This document shows positions 37,141 through 45,425 of a stretch of 64,000 bases of DNA, in pieces. Within the stretch, counting starts at the first letter, position 1, and the number at the start of each line of letters is the position of its first letter. Under the pieces are notes generated by a model. That model had not been told where the DNA came from and did not search any database. It saw nothing but the letters and a program-made list of their open reading frames with translations. This DNA comes from Opitutia bacterium (GTDB lineage: Bacteria; Verrucomicrobiota; Verrucomicrobiia; Opitutales; Opitutaceae). The DNA lies in NCBI GenBank assembly GCA_947467625.1, contig CANIJN010000003.1, forward strand, positions 1-64,000, in the 5' to 3' direction. The translations under genes and the position numbers were made by a program.

Positions 37141-38009
37141 ATGACCTCGCGACTCCCGACGCACCTTTGGCTTGGAGCCGTAGCCGGTTGGCACAACCGG
37201 CACCAGCAGGTCGTGATCGATTATTTGCGTTCAGAGAATGAAGTGCTCAAACGGCAGCTCAATGGCCGGCCGCCACAACCGCCGCCGACGAACGCCGCCG
37301 CCTTGCGGAGAAAGATAGAGCTCTCGAGCCAAGGACATGGAAGACCGTCGCCTGCATCGTCACCCCCCGCGACCATTTAATCGTGGCACCGCCGGCTGGT
37401 GGCACCAAGGGGACTTATTCGAGAGGCAGGGTAGGGCGGACGCCGTGACGAGGTTCTTCTCGGAAAGCCCTTTCTGGTTATCGATCGGGACGCGCTCTTT
37501 GCCTCGGGGTTTGTGCGGGAAATTGAGCGGGCGGGGAGTCAGCCCGTTTGCATCCTGCCGAGCGCGCCAAACCGAAATGCGATTTCGAGCGATTCAATGG
37601 TTCGTTCAAACCCGAATCGGCGGATCGCTTGATCTACTTTGGTGAGTCCCATCTGCAGCGCGTCGACGACGAATACTGTCGATTGAAGGACTAGTTGTCC
37701 GGGGCTGAAACCACCAGTTGTCCGGCCCTTCCAAGGAGGCTGGCCTTTTGGTTTTTCCGAGCGGAAGCACAAGTTGTCCGAAATCACGCTTTGCCCGTCG
37801 TGTCCAAAACTTCGAACGGATGAAGGTGTCACCGATAGTGGACTAGGGTAGCAGCAGATACTTATCAGTTGGAGTCACCGCTGCACTTCTCGATGGAGGT
37901 TTTCGCCGGTTGATAAATATCCCAGAGGTTGGAGCCGCGAACGGAATAGTTCCGACGACCCCACCGAGGCGGCGGGATGCTTATCTACAATTACCGTGAG
38001 GGGGCGTGA
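37141..38009 (+). pseudogene. Degraded integrase-core (DDE) transposase of an insertion sequence
   Basis: Pieces of one transposase appear in order but in shifting frames: AGWHNRHQQVVIDYLRSEN at the N-terminus (from the ATG at 37141), RRLAEKDRALEPRTWKTVAC and IVTPRDHL, FLVIDRDALFASGFVREIER (catalytic-core region), then ERFNGSFKPESADRLIYFGE, and a C-terminus ending GGMLIYNYREGA with TGA at 38007-38009. The C-terminal block matches the intact transposase end on the minus strand at 63821-64000. About 100-150 residues of the core are missing, and 37690-37920 carries intervening sequence with three copies of AGTTGTCCG (37693, 37716, 37772). The element is certainly inactive. Confidence 0.8.
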
Positions 38010-38039
38010 TCGTTTCAGTTTTTTGACCAGACGGTCGGA
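38008..38039 (+). repeat. Insertion-sequence terminal sequence, copy 1
   Basis: The 32 bases starting GATCGTTTCAGTTTT and ending GACCAGACGGTCGGA match 39087-39119 at 29 of 32 positions, and their first 27 match the minus-strand sequence at 63796-63822 at 24 positions. It directly follows the transposase stop codon, as at 63821, so it is read as the 3' terminus of the element. It contains GACC-N4-GGTC, a short palindrome. Confidence 0.75.
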
Positions 38040-38068
38040 ATCGGATTTTCGATCGTCCGGAAACTGCT

Positions 38069-38124
38069 AACAGCAAATCGCAATCTTTGATCCGGGTTTT
38101 TGGCGTCACTCAGGGCCGACAGAA
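38069..38124 (+). repeat. 56-base dispersed repeat, copy 1
   Basis: It matches 63473-63528 at 51 of 56 positions. Both copies lie near remains of the same insertion-sequence family. In the frame reading QQIAxFDPGFWRHxGPTE three of the five differences are synonymous, hinting at a fragment of a former coding region, but no start or full protein is seen. Confidence 0.75.
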
Positions 38125-38125
38125 G

Positions 38126-38295
38126 TCACTGTCCGCCGCGCAGCTGCTTTAGTTCAACCTTGGTTTTTGGCACTGGCGAAAATCGTGCCCGCTCATCCAC
38201 CGATCCAACGATGGGAAACTCGATTTTCAGCGGGATCGGTTGAGAGATGGATTTATCGGTCCCCGCAACTCCAGCGATCGCAGGACTGAAATGTT
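38126..38295 (-). other. Possible coding remnant downstream of the cytochrome gene
   Basis: On the minus strand about 56 codons run open to a TGA at 38126-38128, including PIPLKIEFPIVGSVDERARF and ending KVELKQLRGGQ. The composition is protein-like, but the frame has no start codon of its own and no family is recognised. It may be the end of a gene that once followed the diheme cytochrome, or chance. Confidence 0.3.
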
Positions 38296-39048
38296 TCAGC
38301 GGCCTCTCAGGGTCAAAATCCAGGCGATGATGTCCCAGCGTTGCTCGGGAGAGAGGGTCGCATCGAAACTCACCATCGGCGTGCCATTCAGCCCTGTGGC
38401 GAGGACACGGTAGATATCCGCGGGGCCGTCACCGCAGCGCAGATGGGGTTGGCGGAGATCGGAGGGCTTCGCGGGATAATTCCAGATGTCTTTGAGCGTG
38501 GGTGCGGCGGGCCCCTGGCCATCCGCCGCGGTGCCGTGGCAGGGTGTGCAGGTGGTTTGGAAGAGCACCTGGCCCCGCGCGGCGTGCGCGGCCCAGCCCT
38601 TCGGGTCGCCGAGCCAGGCAGGCGGCGCGGGCAATTGAAGTGGCTTCGCGTAGTTCTCCGCCTTTCTCCAGCGGCGGGAAAATGATTTCACATACTCGAT
38701 CACGGCGGTCACGTCGTCGTCCGGAAGTTGCACGAACATCCCCATGGCCGTGCCGGAGAGACCGTGTCGAATGGTGTGGCGGAGGTCGTCATCCGTCGGC
38801 AGCTTGCCGAACGGCGTCGAGCGAAACTTGAACATCCCTTCGCGAAAGGATCTCGGCCTCGGCTCCACCTTAGGGTCCATCTCACCGCGTCCGTCGCCAC
38901 GCGGTCCATGGCAGCCGATGCAGTTGCGCTCGAAGACGTATTGGCCCTGGAGGTAGTGATCGAAATTCGGTGTCCATGGTTCAGCGGCCAGAACAGCACG
39001 AGTCAGCAGACCGAGAGAAAAGAAAACGCTGGAGAAACTGACGGTCAT
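38296..39048 (-). CDS. Secreted diheme c-type cytochrome
   Basis: 250 residues from the ATG at 39048; TTG codons at 39057 and 39084 would add a positively charged n-region (LRK), so the start is uncertain. A signal sequence (SVFFSLGLLTRAVLAA) is followed by two cytochrome c domains with CIGCHGPRGDGRG and CTPCHGTAADGQGP. Downstream residues MGMF in the first and MVSF in the second may give axial methionines. It is a periplasmic electron carrier, possibly accepting electrons from the dehydrogenases in this window. It is the only complete minus-strand gene recognised here and lies between two copies of an insertion-sequence terminus, which suggests it arrived or was inverted by that element. Confidence 0.88.
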   Translation of the reverse strand: MTVSFSSVFFSLGLLTRAVLAAEPWTPNFDHYLQGQYVFERNCIGCHGPRGDGRGEMDPKVEPRPRSFREGMFKFRSTPFGKLPTDDDLRHTIRHGLSGTAMGMFVQLPDDDVTAVIEYVKSFSRRWRKAENYAKPLQLPAPPAWLGDPKGWAAHAARGQVLFQTTCTPCHGTAADGQGPAAPTLKDIWNYPAKPSDLRQPHLRCGDGPADIYRVLATGLNGTPMVSFDATLSPEQRWDIIAWILTLRGR

Positions 39049-39086
39049 TTTTCGCAATGAAACAGTCCGAACAAACGCTGCCAAGA

Positions 39087-39119
39087 GATCGTTTCAGTTT
39101 TGGGACCATACGGTCGGAC
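39087..39119 (+). repeat. Insertion-sequence terminal sequence, copy 2
   Basis: Matches 38008-38039 at 29 of 32 positions in the same orientation and contains GACC-N4-GGTC. No transposase sequence adjoins it. It lies between the divergent cytochrome and glcD-like genes, so it may now also serve as part of a promoter region. A perfect 7-base inverted repeat GTTTTTT-TAG-AAAAAAC follows at 39132-39148. Confidence 0.7.
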
Positions 39120-39194
39120 ACCGCGCACTCGGTTTTTTTAGAAAAAACTTGAGGCTGCTTCGGTTAGTGGTATGACCTCTTACCTCTACCTCCT

Positions 39195-40595
39195 TTGAGC
39201 CCACCCGACCTCGAATTGCAGCTCAGAAGAATCATCACGCGCGGCCGTGTATTGGTATCCCCTGCGCAGCTGGCGGGCTATGCCGCGGACGGATTGGGTT
39301 ACAAGAATTACCCGCCGGATGCGGTGGTGATTCCGGCGGATGCGGAGGAGCTGGCGCATTTCATGCGATGTGCCGCAGGGCTGGGGGTGCCGGTTTGCCT
39401 GCGGGGCGCAGGCACCTCGCTCTCGGGAGGACCGGTGGCGGCGCAGGGCGGTGTGATTGTGCATACCTCTGGGCTGCGGAGCGTGCGCACCGTTTGTCCT
39501 GAGGGGTTTTGGTGCGAGGTGGAATGTGGAGTCGCGCTAAATGCCCTGGATGATGTCCTGAAGCCGCACGGCCTGTTTTATCCGCCCGACCCTTCGAGCG
39601 GTCCGGTCTGCACGCTCGGCGGTAATATCGCGACCAACGCCGGCGGGGCGCATTGTTTTCGCTATGGCGTGACGAGCAATTACGTGCTCGGGGTGGAGGT
39701 GGTCTTGCTTGATGGGCGGGTGAGGCGCTTCGGCGGCCCCGCGGGCGGGCGCGGGCCCTGGCGGGAGGACTGGAAGCGGTTCATGATCGGCTCGGAGGGC
39801 ACGCTCGGCGCCTTCACGCGGTTCTGGCTGCGGCTGCTGCCGCTGCCGGAGAAAGTATGGACGTTTCGCGCAACGTATCCGGACCTGCGCACGGTCGAGG
39901 CTGCGATTCACGCCCTGGTGGCGCACGCGTCCTTTCCGGCGGCGATTGAGCTGCTGGATCCGCGCGGGGTGGCGATGGTGGAGAGCAGCCAGATGGCGTG
40001 CGGGTTGCCGAAGGGATCCTTCATGCTGCTCACGGAGATCGACGGGCCGGGCGTGCTGGTGGACGCGCGGGTCAGTGCGGTCGCGGAGATTCTGCGCGGC
40101 GCCGGCTCGAACGACGTCGTGTTCAGCGATGAGGAGGCGATGCGCCAGAAACTCTGGAAGGCGCGCAAGGCGGCGGGCGGACTGCTCGGCCAGCTCAGCC
40201 CCGACTACGTCGTGCAGGACGCCGTGATCCCGAAGCGGGCGCTCGCGGAGGTTCTGCAGCTGGTCTACGACGAGTCGGATGCAGCTGGGTTGCGCGCGGT
40301 GAACGTTTTCCATGCCGGCGATGGCAACCTGCATCCCAATTTTCTCTTCGACTCGCGCGTTCCCGGCGAATTGGAAAAGGTGGAACTGATCAGCAAGCGC
40401 CTCATGCAGCGCGTGGTCGAGGTCGGCGGCACGCTCTCGGGTGAACACGGCATCGGCAACGACAAGGCCGCCTACATGCCGATGATCTTCGGGCCGGACG
40501 AAATCCGTCTGCAACTCGCCGTCCCCGCGGTCTTCAACCCGACGCACCAACTCAATCCGTTGAAAGTTTTCACGGGTCGCCGTTTCGCCGCATGA
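39195..40595 (+). CDS. glcD: FAD-linked 2-hydroxyacid oxidase, GlcD-like subunit
   Basis: 466 residues. The only usable start codons are TTG (39195, or further in), because an in-frame stop lies at 39165 and no ATG or GTG intervenes. A FAD-binding PCMH domain (residues ~30-215) shows VPVCLRGAGTSLSGGPVA and GNIATNAGG; the C-terminal FAD-oxidase domain contains VFHAGDGNLHPNFLFD and GEHGIGNDKA. Family members oxidise glycolate or D-lactate to the 2-oxoacid. The order glcD-glcE-glcF with 4-base overlaps is the classic three-subunit glycolate oxidase. Substrate could equally be D- or L-lactate produced by the sugar pathway inferred here. The weak start may mean low expression or a promoter disturbed by the nearby insertion-sequence end. 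Confidence 0.9.
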   Translation: MSPPDLELQLRRIITRGRVLVSPAQLAGYAADGLGYKNYPPDAVVIPADAEELAHFMRCAAGLGVPVCLRGAGTSLSGGPVAAQGGVIVHTSGLRSVRTVCPEGFWCEVECGVALNALDDVLKPHGLFYPPDPSSGPVCTLGGNIATNAGGAHCFRYGVTSNYVLGVEVVLLDGRVRRFGGPAGGRGPWREDWKRFMIGSEGTLGAFTRFWLRLLPLPEKVWTFRATYPDLRTVEAAIHALVAHASFPAAIELLDPRGVAMVESSQMACGLPKGSFMLLTEIDGPGVLVDARVSAVAEILRGAGSNDVVFSDEEAMRQKLWKARKAAGGLLGQLSPDYVVQDAVIPKRALAEVLQLVYDESDAAGLRAVNVFHAGDGNLHPNFLFDSRVPGELEKVELISKRLMQRVVEVGGTLSGEHGIGNDKAAYMPMIFGPDEIRLQLAVPAVFNPTHQLNPLKVFTGRRFAA

Positions 40596-41539
40596 ACGTC
40601 GCGACTGTGCCTACTCCCACGCGTGCGTTCGCACCCTTCCTCGATGAAATCGACGGAACGCTTTGCGTGCCCGCGGAGTCCTCCGCCGCGGACATTCGCG
40701 ACCAGATCGGGGAGCATCCCCTGCGATTCCCGCTCATCCTCGACTTGCACGCGACCTTGGAAGAGCAGGTCGCAGCCTCGGCCTTTGCCCCCGCGTCGTC
40801 CCGATTTGGCCCCTATTGCGACAACATCATGGGCATGAACTGGCAGCTGCCCACGGGGCAGATCGTGCGAATCGGGGAGCGCGTCGTGAAGTCGACCACG
40901 GGATACGACTGGTTCCGTTTCCTCTTGCCGACCGGGCGTCGCTTCGGTCAGCCGCTGGACTATGTGATCCGCCTGCGGCCCGATTGCGGGACCACGGGTA
41001 TTTTCCTGATGAACGGGGGGGCGGAAAACGTGGCGCGTTCCGCGGGATTGCTCTTGCGCAACAGCTGGATGCATTGGCTCGATGCCGTGGATGTGGTCGC
41101 GCTCGGCGCCCGGCGAACTCTCCGCGTGACGGTCCATTGCCCGACGGCCGAGTGGGATATTTTTGCAACGTATCTTGGGGCCTTCGCCGCCAAGCAGGGA
41201 CTCGCGCTCGAGGTCCAACCCGACACGGCGATGCCTGCCGACGGATGTCCCGACGTGGTCTTCAAGACGGCGCCGGAGCAAGTCCACGCGCTCGCCGGAG
41301 AACTCGCGCGCACCGCCGGCGTGCGCTGCGTCGCGCTCTGTTATCACGGCGTGGTTCACGCGTATCTCCCCGAATCCGCCGAACGGCCCGCTTTGGTCCG
41401 CGCCCTCGTGCAACCGCACATCGCCGGGTTGCATGCGCTCGGGGGTGACTGGCACTCGCGTCATCTGGCGCCGCCGGCACCGTCCAACGAAGAGGCCGGC
41501 TGGATCGCGATCCTTGAGCAAGCATTTCCACTTCCGTGA
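40592..41539 (+). CDS. glcE: Glycolate oxidase FAD-binding subunit, GlcE-like
   Basis: 315 residues, overlapping glcD by ATGA. It is a reduced PCMH-type FAD-binding subunit: the FAD-contact region has IMGMNWQLPTGQIVRIGERV and VKSTTGYDWFRFLLPTGRRF, and the usual full-length C-terminal oxidase domain is replaced by a shorter alpha/beta part. This fits the GlcE component, which is shorter than GlcD (typically ~350 residues). The first ~75 residues, normally the start of the FAD domain, are compact compared with E. coli GlcE. It works with GlcD and GlcF at the cytoplasmic membrane, passing electrons to quinone. Confidence 0.85.
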   Translation: MNVATVPTPTRAFAPFLDEIDGTLCVPAESSAADIRDQIGEHPLRFPLILDLHATLEEQVAASAFAPASSRFGPYCDNIMGMNWQLPTGQIVRIGERVVKSTTGYDWFRFLLPTGRRFGQPLDYVIRLRPDCGTTGIFLMNGGAENVARSAGLLLRNSWMHWLDAVDVVALGARRTLRVTVHCPTAEWDIFATYLGAFAAKQGLALEVQPDTAMPADGCPDVVFKTAPEQVHALAGELARTAGVRCVALCYHGVVHAYLPESAERPALVRALVQPHIAGLHALGGDWHSRHLAPPAPSNEEAGWIAILEQAFPLP

Positions 41540-42771
41540 AACCGCAGCCTTCCATCGCCCGCCCGGAAGAGAGTCCGGACTATTTCTCGAACTGCACGCA
41601 TTGCGGTTTTTGCCTCGCCGTGTGCCCGACGTATAAGCTTACCGGAGACGAAAACAACTCGCCGCGCGGGCGGCTGCGCCTCTGGAGCGAAGAGGCTGCC
41701 GGGCGCCTGCCGCGGGATCCCTGGACGGATCACTACACCTCCGAATGCGTGGGTTGCCTTGCGTGCGAGCCCGCGTGTCCCGCCACCGTGCCCTACGGCG
41801 AGATCTTCGAGCGCGTGCGGCATGAACATGTGGCCGCGCGGCGCGCCACCCCGGCGCTCTCGCTCCGCCTGGCCGCCGCCGCCGTGGCGCATCCGGCGCT
41901 GTTCGGTGCGGCGCTCCTCCCGGCGCGCGTGCTGCGGCGGGCCGGGTTCAATATGCACCGTTTCCTCTTTCCAGGCAGGCCGGCGGTGATCGAAAGCACC
42001 TCGGCCTACGTGAAAAAGCTCATGGCACGGCAACGTCCCACGGGTCCGCGCGTCGCGTTCCTCACCGGGTGCCTGATGGAAGCGATGTTCCGCGAGATCA
42101 ATTTCGCCACGGTGCGCGTGCTCGTCGAAAACAACGTGCGGGTCGTCATCCCGGAGGACCAGGGATGCTGCGGCGCATTTCAGTCGCACACTGGACTAGA
42201 AGGCGCCGAGGCGCTCGCCGAGAAGAACCGCCGTGCCTTCGGGCCGCTCGAAGTCGATGCCGTGGTGAGTAATTCCTCGGGTTGCGGTTACGCGCTCGGT
42301 AAGGCGCTCCAGGGCCATCATCGGGTGCGCGATGTCCTCGACTTCCTCGGCGATCTTCGGCCGGTGCGTCGCGTGCGTGCCAGCGGCGACCCCACACGCA
42401 TCTATGTCGATCTGCCGTGTCATCTTGTGCATGGGCAGAAGCTGTCGGGCATTCCCGCGAACGTCCTCGACGCCACGGGATTTCGCTGGGAACTCGCACC
42501 GCGTGCGAAGGACTGCTGCGGCTCGGGCGGGGTCTACAACCTGCAAAAGCCCGAAAACGCGCGCGCGATCCTCGCCGAAAAATCCGCGTTCCTCAACGCG
42601 GCGGCGGGCGACCCGGTCGTCCTCGCGACGTCGAACCACGTCTGCATGATGCAGTGGCACTCCGCCGGCGCCACCGGCCTCGTCACGCGCCCCTACAAGG
42701 TGAAGCACGTGATCCAACTCCTGGATCCGGGGGAGGAATTCTCGCCGGTCCCCGTTCAAACTACCCCATGA
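41536..42771 (+). CDS. glcF: Glycolate oxidase iron-sulfur subunit, GlcF-like
   Basis: 411 residues from the GTG at 41536, overlapping glcE by GTGA. Two 4Fe-4S ferredoxin motifs are present: CTHCGFCLAVCP near residue 20 and CVGCLACEPACP near residue 72. Two cysteine-rich CCG domains follow, with QGCCGAFQSHTG and KDCCGSGGVYN, the heterodisulfide-reductase-type clusters of this family. It transfers electrons from the GlcD/GlcE flavins to the respiratory chain. Its stop overlaps the start of the next gene by ATGA, placing a secreted PQQ-type dehydrogenase in the same transcript. Confidence 0.92.
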   Translation: MKPQPSIARPEESPDYFSNCTHCGFCLAVCPTYKLTGDENNSPRGRLRLWSEEAAGRLPRDPWTDHYTSECVGCLACEPACPATVPYGEIFERVRHEHVAARRATPALSLRLAAAAVAHPALFGAALLPARVLRRAGFNMHRFLFPGRPAVIESTSAYVKKLMARQRPTGPRVAFLTGCLMEAMFREINFATVRVLVENNVRVVIPEDQGCCGAFQSHTGLEGAEALAEKNRRAFGPLEVDAVVSNSSGCGYALGKALQGHHRVRDVLDFLGDLRPVRRVRASGDPTRIYVDLPCHLVHGQKLSGIPANVLDATGFRWELAPRAKDCCGSGGVYNLQKPENARAILAEKSAFLNAAAGDPVVLATSNHVCMMQWHSAGATGLVTRPYKVKHVIQLLDPGEEFSPVPVQTTP

Positions 42772-45425
42772 ACCTGAAACATCCCGTCTTCCTCCGCCAG
42801 ATCGTCGTGGTCCTGCTGGGCAGCGTCATGCTGGCTGCGCCGCTGGGCGCCGCCGAGCCGGTCGATCCGACCCGCTATGAAAAGGAAGTGCTGGTGACAG
42901 CGGCGCGGGACGCGATCCAGCTGGAGGTGCTGCCCGGCGGCGACGTTCTCTTCGTCGAATACTGGGGCGGCGTGAAACGCTGGGACGCGAAGTCGGGCGC
43001 GGTCAGCAAGCTGGGGCAGGTGCCGGCTTATGCGAAAGGCGAAGTCGGGCTGCTCGGCTTGGCCGTGGCGCGTGACTTCGAGCGGAGCGGGCATTTGTAT
43101 GTGCAGTTTTGCCCTGCAGCGAAGCAGGGAACGATGCGCGTGAGCCGTTTCACGGTGAAAGACGGGAAAATGCCGGCGGAGTCCGAGCTGGAGTTGCTCT
43201 CTTGGCCCTACGATACCGAGCACGTCTTCCACATGGGCGGCGCGATGTGGATGGATGCGAAAGGCGATCTCTACATTGGCACGGGTGACAATTGTCATTA
43301 TGATCCCGGCCTGCCGCAGGACACACGGCCGGATCGCAAGAACTGGGACGCTTTTCGCTCGGCCGCCAATTCCCGCGACCTGCGCGGCAAGGTGCTGCGC
43401 ATTCATCCGAAGCCGGACGGCGGTTACTCGATTCCCGCGGGCAATCTCTTTGCGGGGGGCAAGGACGGCAGGCCTGAGGTCTTCGCCATGGGCGTGCGCA
43501 ATCCCTTCCGCCTTTCGGTGGACGACCAGACCGGCACGCTCTACTTCGGCGATGTCGGCGCTAACCTGCCGCCGGCTCTGGGGGTGACGCCCGACGGCTA
43601 TGATGAAATCAACGCCACGCAGACCGCCGGTAACTTCGGCTGGCCGCTCTTTGTCGGACCGAATGAAGCGCTGCCGCTCTATGATTTTGCCACGAACAAA
43701 CCGGGCAAACGCTACGACCCGCAGTTGCCGGAGAATCTTTCGCCGCGCAACACAGGCATCCAAAAACTACCGCCGGCCCGGCCTGCGCTTATCTGGTATT
43801 CGAGCCTGCCTTCGAAGGATTTTCCCACGCTCGGCAGCGGCGGTCGCACAATCATGGCCGGGCCGGTGTATCGCTACGACGCGGCGAATCCTTCTTCCAT
43901 TAAGCTCCCGGCGTCCCTCGATGGCCGCCTCTTCATCTACGAGTGGATGCGCAACTGGATTCAGACCGTGAAGCTCGGCACCGCCGGGCCGGAGATCGAA
44001 CCTTTCGTGCCCACGTGGACTCTGCGCCGGCCAATCGACATGAAGATCGGGCCCGATGGCGCGCTCTACATGATCGAATACGGCGACCTGTGGTGGCAGA
44101 ACAAAGACAGCCGCATCGTGCGGGTCGTGTATCGGCGCGGCAATCGTCCACCGGTGGCAAAAATTGTCCCCAGCGAAACGGCAGGCCGGCAACCGCTCGC
44201 ACTTACCTTCGACGCCTCGACCTCCACCGATGCCGATGGCGATGCGCTGAAGCTCAAATGGAGCATTGCGGGGCAGGAACAGACTGGAGACGGCGCCAAA
44301 TTCGCGCACACCTTCGCGGAGCCCGGAAGCTATGAAGTCACTGTGACCGCCACCGACACCAGTGGTGCGAAGAGCACGGCGAAAGAGATGATTTACGTCG
44401 GCAATGGGCGCCCCGTGGTGCGCTTTGAGTCACCGGCGCACGGATCGTTCTTCGAATGGGAGGCGTCGATTCCCTACAAAATCTCCGTCACCGAAACCGA
44501 TGGCGACCGCGTGCAGCCGAATCTCACCACCGTGCACGGTGAGTTCCGGGGCCGACGTTTCGCCACCGATGGCGACCTAGCCTTGCTCGATCCCGGGCTC
44601 GCACTGATGCGCGCCAGCACCTGTTTCGCCTGCCACATGGCGGACACACCCTCTGCTGGCCCTTCCTACAAGGCCGTTGCGTTGAAATACAAGGACGACC
44701 CCGCGGCCGCGGACCGGCTCGCGCAGAAAATTCTCAGCGGCGGCAGCGGCGCGTGGGGGCTCATGCCGATGCCGCCGCATCCCCAGCACAGCCTCGATCA
44801 GACGCGCCGTATGGTCGCCTGGGTGCTCGCGCTCAAGGACGAGCCGTCGAGTTCGTCCCAGTCGGGAGCGAACGGCACTTTTGTTGCTCCGTCGCAGCCC
44901 GTTGATGGCGCGGTCGTGAACGAAGGCGTGCTCATTCTTACAGCCACCTACACGGACGACGGCAAACAGGGTTCCATGCCGCGCCTGCGTGGTGAGAGTT
45001 CCGTGGTGCTGCATTCGCGCCGTAAGAAGGCCGCGCTCTACGACGAGAATCACGGAATGGCCTATATCGAGCATGCCTACGGGGAGAAAGCCATTGTCGG
45101 GTATTTGAAGGACGGCACCCACATCGTCTGGCGCGATCTGAATCTCTCGGGTATCTCGCGCCTGACGGTCCGCGCCGGCTCTTTCGATACCAAGGGCGGC
45201 ACGCTGGAAATCCGCCGCGGCTCACCCACCGGGCCCTTGCTCGCTCGCGTAGACGTGCCGCCGATCGGTGCCGGCGATGGCAACGAATTCCTCTCGCTCC
45301 CCGCCACGCTCATAAACGCCAACGACCTGACTGATGTGTGCGTCATAGCCCGTTGCGCCGACAAGAGCACCGTGCTCGGTCTGAACTGGATTGAGTTTCA
45401 CCCTTCAGCTTCTGCGTCCCGATGA
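42768..45425 (+). CDS. Secreted fusion: sugar-dehydrogenase propeller + PKD + cytochrome c + carbohydrate-binding-like domain
   Basis: 885 residues from the ATG at 42768; earlier in-frame codons overlap glcF and are not used. Signal peptide VVVLLGSVMLAAPLGAAE. Residues ~30-450 form a PQQ-type glucose/sorbosone-dehydrogenase propeller (GLLGLAVARDFERSGHLYVQ, GVRNPFRLSVDDQTG). A PKD domain follows (LTFDASTSTDADGDALKLKW), then a heme motif CFACH near residue 625 with an MPMPPHP methionine loop. The last ~180 residues resemble a CBM6-like beta-sandwich. This layout is common in Verrucomicrobial and planctomycete oxidases. It may oxidise sugars at a polymer surface and pass electrons to heme. A decayed copy of its C-terminal part lies at 61525-61765. 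Confidence 0.9.
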   Translation: MNLKHPVFLRQIVVVLLGSVMLAAPLGAAEPVDPTRYEKEVLVTAARDAIQLEVLPGGDVLFVEYWGGVKRWDAKSGAVSKLGQVPAYAKGEVGLLGLAVARDFERSGHLYVQFCPAAKQGTMRVSRFTVKDGKMPAESELELLSWPYDTEHVFHMGGAMWMDAKGDLYIGTGDNCHYDPGLPQDTRPDRKNWDAFRSAANSRDLRGKVLRIHPKPDGGYSIPAGNLFAGGKDGRPEVFAMGVRNPFRLSVDDQTGTLYFGDVGANLPPALGVTPDGYDEINATQTAGNFGWPLFVGPNEALPLYDFATNKPGKRYDPQLPENLSPRNTGIQKLPPARPALIWYSSLPSKDFPTLGSGGRTIMAGPVYRYDAANPSSIKLPASLDGRLFIYEWMRNWIQTVKLGTAGPEIEPFVPTWTLRRPIDMKIGPDGALYMIEYGDLWWQNKDSRIVRVVYRRGNRPPVAKIVPSETAGRQPLALTFDASTSTDADGDALKLKWSIAGQEQTGDGAKFAHTFAEPGSYEVTVTATDTSGAKSTAKEMIYVGNGRPVVRFESPAHGSFFEWEASIPYKISVTETDGDRVQPNLTTVHGEFRGRRFATDGDLALLDPGLALMRASTCFACHMADTPSAGPSYKAVALKYKDDPAAADRLAQKILSGGSGAWGLMPMPPHPQHSLDQTRRMVAWVLALKDEPSSSSQSGANGTFVAPSQPVDGAVVNEGVLILTATYTDDGKQGSMPRLRGESSVVLHSRRKKAALYDENHGMAYIEHAYGEKAIVGYLKDGTHIVWRDLNLSGISRLTVRAGSFDTKGGTLEIRRGSPTGPLLARVDVPPIGAGDGNEFLSLPATLINANDLTDVCVIARCADKSTVLGLNWIEFHPSASASR

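Noticed and set aside
38008-39119. GACC-N4-GGTC palindromes at 38008 and 39087 as GntR operators
   Set aside because: The surrounding similarity extends over 32 bases and recurs beside a transposase stop, so an insertion-sequence terminus explains them better than regulator binding.
42417-42767. An upstream extension of the dehydrogenase/cytochrome reading frame
   Set aside because: It overlaps glcF out of frame and places no signal at the N-terminus; the ATG at 42768 gives a clear signal peptide and an ATGA overlap.
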